Assembly (NCBI GenBank): GCA_949128115.1
Contig: OX421961.1
Coordinates: 86,101,277 to 86,165,276 of the forward strand
Length of the DNA stretch: 64,000 nt
Source of the DNA: Anaspis maculata
Lineage: Eukaryota; Arthropoda; Insecta; Coleoptera; Scraptiidae
Direction of reading: 5' to 3'
Each line of letters opens with the position of its first letter. Position 1 is the first letter of the stretch. This document shows, piece by piece, positions 60,910 through 64,000 of the stretch. Position numbers and translations under genes: made by a program. Below the pieces are notes generated by a model. It worked only from the letters and a program-made list of their open reading frames with translations, made no database searches and was not told the DNA's origin.

Positions 60910-61488
60910 AAAGCGCTGTCAGTGGAATGCCACAGTTTAGGTTATAGTGGTAATACATTATTTTCTGGGGTTATCGCTTCAAAATCCATAACAGCGTTGC
61001 AAGTTCATTTCTGATTGATTATTGTCCTAATGACATAGACCGCTATCAACCGCTTGTTATTCTCCAAACGCAGTGGAAAAGTTCTTGTTAATTTTACAGA
61101 CGAAACAAACGACGTTGTACAGAAGGTGCTTGAAGCCGTGTTTATTTCAGTCGATAGAGATCGATCTGGTACCTACAGTCCTTTTTTTTTTTCAAGTCCA
61201 TTATGGTGCAGATGGCAAACACCTCCGCATTGACGGTGAATTTGCGGTGAATGTGAAGGTGTGCGTCATTTGCACCACAATGGACTTAAAAAAATGAACT
61301 GTACTGGCACCTACCAATAACAATAAAAGTGAAGACCTGATGGCGGGCCTATAGATTTTTATTAGGTGTAGGTACTTTCAGGGACAAGTTACTTGAGCTT
61401 GGAACATTTCAGACTCTGGAAATTTGTAGAGATAGGTAGGGACTGTCAATCACTTGAGTTCGCAACATGAACAAGCTTCTTATGGCTG
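60910..61488. other. No recognisable feature
   Basis: Short open frames only. A T-run lies near 61183. Confidence 0.35.
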
Positions 61489-61616
61489 TATTACACTACA
61501 CAATTTCTTGTACAATTTCTTGTACAATCTGCCAAAATAGTGTCAAAAAACAATGAACTTGATTGTTTAACTGACAGATTGTGCAAGAAATTGTACAAGA
61601 ATTGTGTAGTGTAATA
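61489..61616. mobile_element. Palindromic MITE, first of a tandem pair
   Basis: TATTACACTACACAATTTCT at 61489 is mirrored at 61616. The left arm contains a 12-bp internal duplication (CAATTTCTTGTA twice). Its loop AAAATAGTGTCAAAAAACAA is the same as in the second copy. Confidence 0.85.
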
Positions 61617-61620
61617 GCTG

Positions 61621-61737
61621 TATTACACTACACAATTTCTTGTACAATCTGCCAAAATAGTGTCAAAAAACAATGAACTTGATTGTTTAACTGACAGATT
61701 GTATAAGAAGTTGTACAAGAAATTGTGTAGTGTAATA
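61621..61737. mobile_element. Palindromic MITE, second of a tandem pair
   Basis: A 117-bp copy in the same orientation, separated from the first by GCTG. The loops are identical and only a few arm bases differ. Confidence 0.85.
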
Positions 61738-62811
61738 CAGCTATTGTACAGCTATTAGTTCCTTTTCAGAAAACCTGTCTGAAACAAACTTTCATCAGCT
61801 AGCTCCTCGTTCCGTTTTCATCTTCATTGATTTTTCCATTTCGCTGCTAGCTTAACTGAGCACTGTAGGTAGCTAGCCAAAAAGTACTGAATAAAGAAAT
61901 TTCGAGAAATGTGTGCAGGCCGAATAATAATAGCTTTCACATCTGGTGATCTTCAAAAAGATTTTCTCATGTTATTCCAATCTATCTATCTATCTTCAAC
62001 GATCACACCCAGAGATCAAAATCCATGTTACACCCACTGTGTATAACTGCTTTGACATCAGAAATATCAGGCATTTCTTTATCAAACACAGTAAGCACCT
62101 ACCACCTTATGTGAGCACAAAAATTATTAAGCGACAGCTGATATTGCTTTATATCAGCTGGTATAGATTGACAGAGTATTAACACTGAACCGACTGACAA
62201 CAGATATAGCTGAAGTGTCGAGTGATGTCTAGGTATTTTCAATTTAAAAACGTGAAAACAAAATTCCAGGCCCTCCTGCGTTGCAAATAAAAGCTGAACG
62301 GATAATAAGACTTTTTTTCCACTTATATTCACAGACATCTGCCTACTGCACTCACTCCCTCCGACCCCCCGTTCCTGAACTATGTATGGCGTGTTCGTTC
62401 ATCAGGTGTATTACCGAACTCTACCACGTTTTAATGTGATTTTTGATGCAGTATAATAGGACCCGGCGGTTTCAGTACCTATGCCATTTGATGACTAGTT
62501 TGATTCACACAGAATGGGATGTATTCTCTCAAGCTCTTCACAGAGGTCGAAACATAGGGTAGGGCTAGGAACCACTGTTACCTTAGGCTGTGCCTTGGGC
62601 ATCACGTCAGGAGTCAAGCTCCTGTCATTCTAGTCAGCCTAATCCACAGAGTGCCTAATCCAATCCAATGTCAGTGTCACTTAGAAAGTCAAATTCATCA
62701 TGGCACTTGACTCTGTTGGCGGAACATTCGTGATTACGTTGGTGTTATTCTAGATTACTGCATTCAACGCCCTTGTTTATTAGAGCTACAAGGATGACAA
62801 TCACTCACCTC
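61738..62811. other. No supported gene
   Basis: No exon, tRNA-like sequence or convincing repeat. Confidence 0.35.
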
Positions 62812-62948
62812 GGGTTCCACCAAAATTTCAAGAGCAGATTAAATCTATCACGCTGATAGTTGCTATGTACCAGCCAATAGGATGGCCAGTTGCTTAGTTA
62901 CTATCAGAGTGATAAAGTTATCGCGTTGATAAAAGTTTGGTGGAACCC
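62812..62948. mobile_element. 137-bp MITE, GGGTTCCACCAAA ends
   Basis: GGGTTCCACCAAAATTT (62812) is mirrored by AAGTTTGGTGGAACCC (62948). The interior pairs partly (TATCACGCTGATAGTT and ACTATCAGAGTGATAA). One end recurs at 15037, and the CCACCAAA core resembles GTTGCACCAAA of the giant palindrome at 18116. Confidence 0.75.
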
Positions 62949-64000
62949 AAGGTCATATATCTATTCCCCACTGTCAAGGGCAACTGTATAAAATGGATGT
63001 AAAAATTAAATCTGACGGCTGTCACTTCGGACCGTTTTTTTTTCAACAATCAGCCAAATTTCACTCGTGCTTGAGATTTTCTCTGATAATTTTGACCAAA
63101 CGTTTTCCTCGGGCTGATTGTCCCTAGACAAATGCCTTCCTCCTACGAAGTCGGGCATTTATCGCTACAATCAGCACTCGCGATCGCTAGGCCAAAATTA
63201 TCGTGAAAATCTGAGCATTTGCTCGGTGATAGGTATTACTCATGTTAAAATCCCAAGATGTCCCCATCACTCCCCGCACGTACCCCAGCGCACTCTGGCG
63301 GGAGATGGGCGGGAGCTAAATCGTTCATGACTCCCATTGATTTCAATTAAGGCTTTAGGCAGCCAACGGTTCAGGTTTGGATTCATTTATTCTAGACGAT
63401 AAAGCCTTCAACAGTGACAAATTAAAATACGTAATTACATAGTTCATTTCATCTTTCATCATCTTGAGCAATGTCTACTCTCGCTAGTTACCAACAAGAG
63501 CGACTTTTGCGTTGAATCTTGCCAGCTTTGATCTAAATATAATCAAACACTTACCTACACTTTATTGCTTCCCGAAGCACACCGGACGTTTTGGAAAGAG
63601 CGTGACAAAGAGCAGCTCGATGCTTGATGTTATAAATTAATTAAGAGACCTAGACAGGTACGTGCATAAAATATTAAATCCCGGCACAAGTTGATGGCTG
63701 AAAACACTCTGTGCTGAAAACTGTGAAATGATGGTGCCGTGTATTCCAGCAGCAGACTGATTTGTAAGTGATCGATAAAAACTGGAAGAGGAAGGAGGAC
63801 CAACGGAGTTCACTGGAGCGAAACTCGTAGATAACCTAATCAACAAAGTTTTGTCTACATCAGCTTTCTGAAAGGGTAGCGCAAGAAGTAAATTGAAATA
63901 TTTTTTGCAAAAATTTGCCTCGGTCGTGTTAACATCTGCCAAGGACGGAAGGGCGCTGACAAGTAGATAGGTACACTACAATACCTACAATAATAAAATG
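62949..64000. other. No supported gene
   Basis: Short open frames, including a minus-strand frame at 63637-63942, have no recognised motifs. Confidence 0.35.

Overview
This looks like nuclear DNA from an animal, most likely an insect; a hemipteran is possible, but no marker here proves it. The evidence is low coding density, AT-rich sequence with local CpG-rich blocks, introns of under 100 bp with GT-AG ends, tRNA- and 5S-derived SINEs, LINE 3' ends and dense families of inverted-repeat (foldback) elements. There is no operon, ribosome-binding site, CRISPR array or intact multi-exon gene. Most open frames fall inside repeats or have no coding signature.

Layout. 1-3.5 kb: a hAT-like element with a perfect 8-bp target duplication, a second hAT-like element nested in it, and a 20-bp tandem array. 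8.6-11.3 kb: a 2.7-kb element with long inverted arms between TA dinucleotides. 12.7-15.4 kb: a possible solo LTR and two copies of a MITE family. 16.2-22.6 kb: two large palindromes, the bigger one interrupted by a 5'-truncated LINE with a 10-bp target duplication. 25.0-30.6 kb: a nest of elements. A foldback element is split by two TA-target elements lying side by side and by two 5S-rRNA-related SINEs; one TA-target element encloses a broken, intron-containing gene for a PIN-like nuclease with a cysteine-rich tail. 30.6-32.7 kb: more foldback elements and MITEs. 33.5-35.4 kb: a CpG-rich block with the only convincing host-like exon, 34399-35246 on the plus strand. 35.9-48.9 kb: further palindromes, two LINE 3' ends, MITEs, SINEs and a compound microsatellite. 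50.8-56.7 kb: an almost continuous run of inverted-repeat elements. 58.5-62.9 kb: a third hAT-like element, a Tc1/mariner-like remnant with transposase homology, and short palindromic MITEs.

How it fits together. Most of the annotated length is a record of nested insertions. Several families share TA target sites and termini such as CAGGGTG or CCGGGTG. One CAGGGTG element still carries a decayed Tc1/mariner-like transposase C-terminus, which suggests the source of mobility. In four places a CAGGGTG-bounded element sits at the exact centre of a longer palindrome, a pattern simple insertion does not explain. The best candidates for something new are the element enclosing the PIN-like gene (25943-29157), the 5S-tRNA chimeric SINE (29292-29549) and the centred palindromes. 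All identities rest on reading the sequence; no database search was run.
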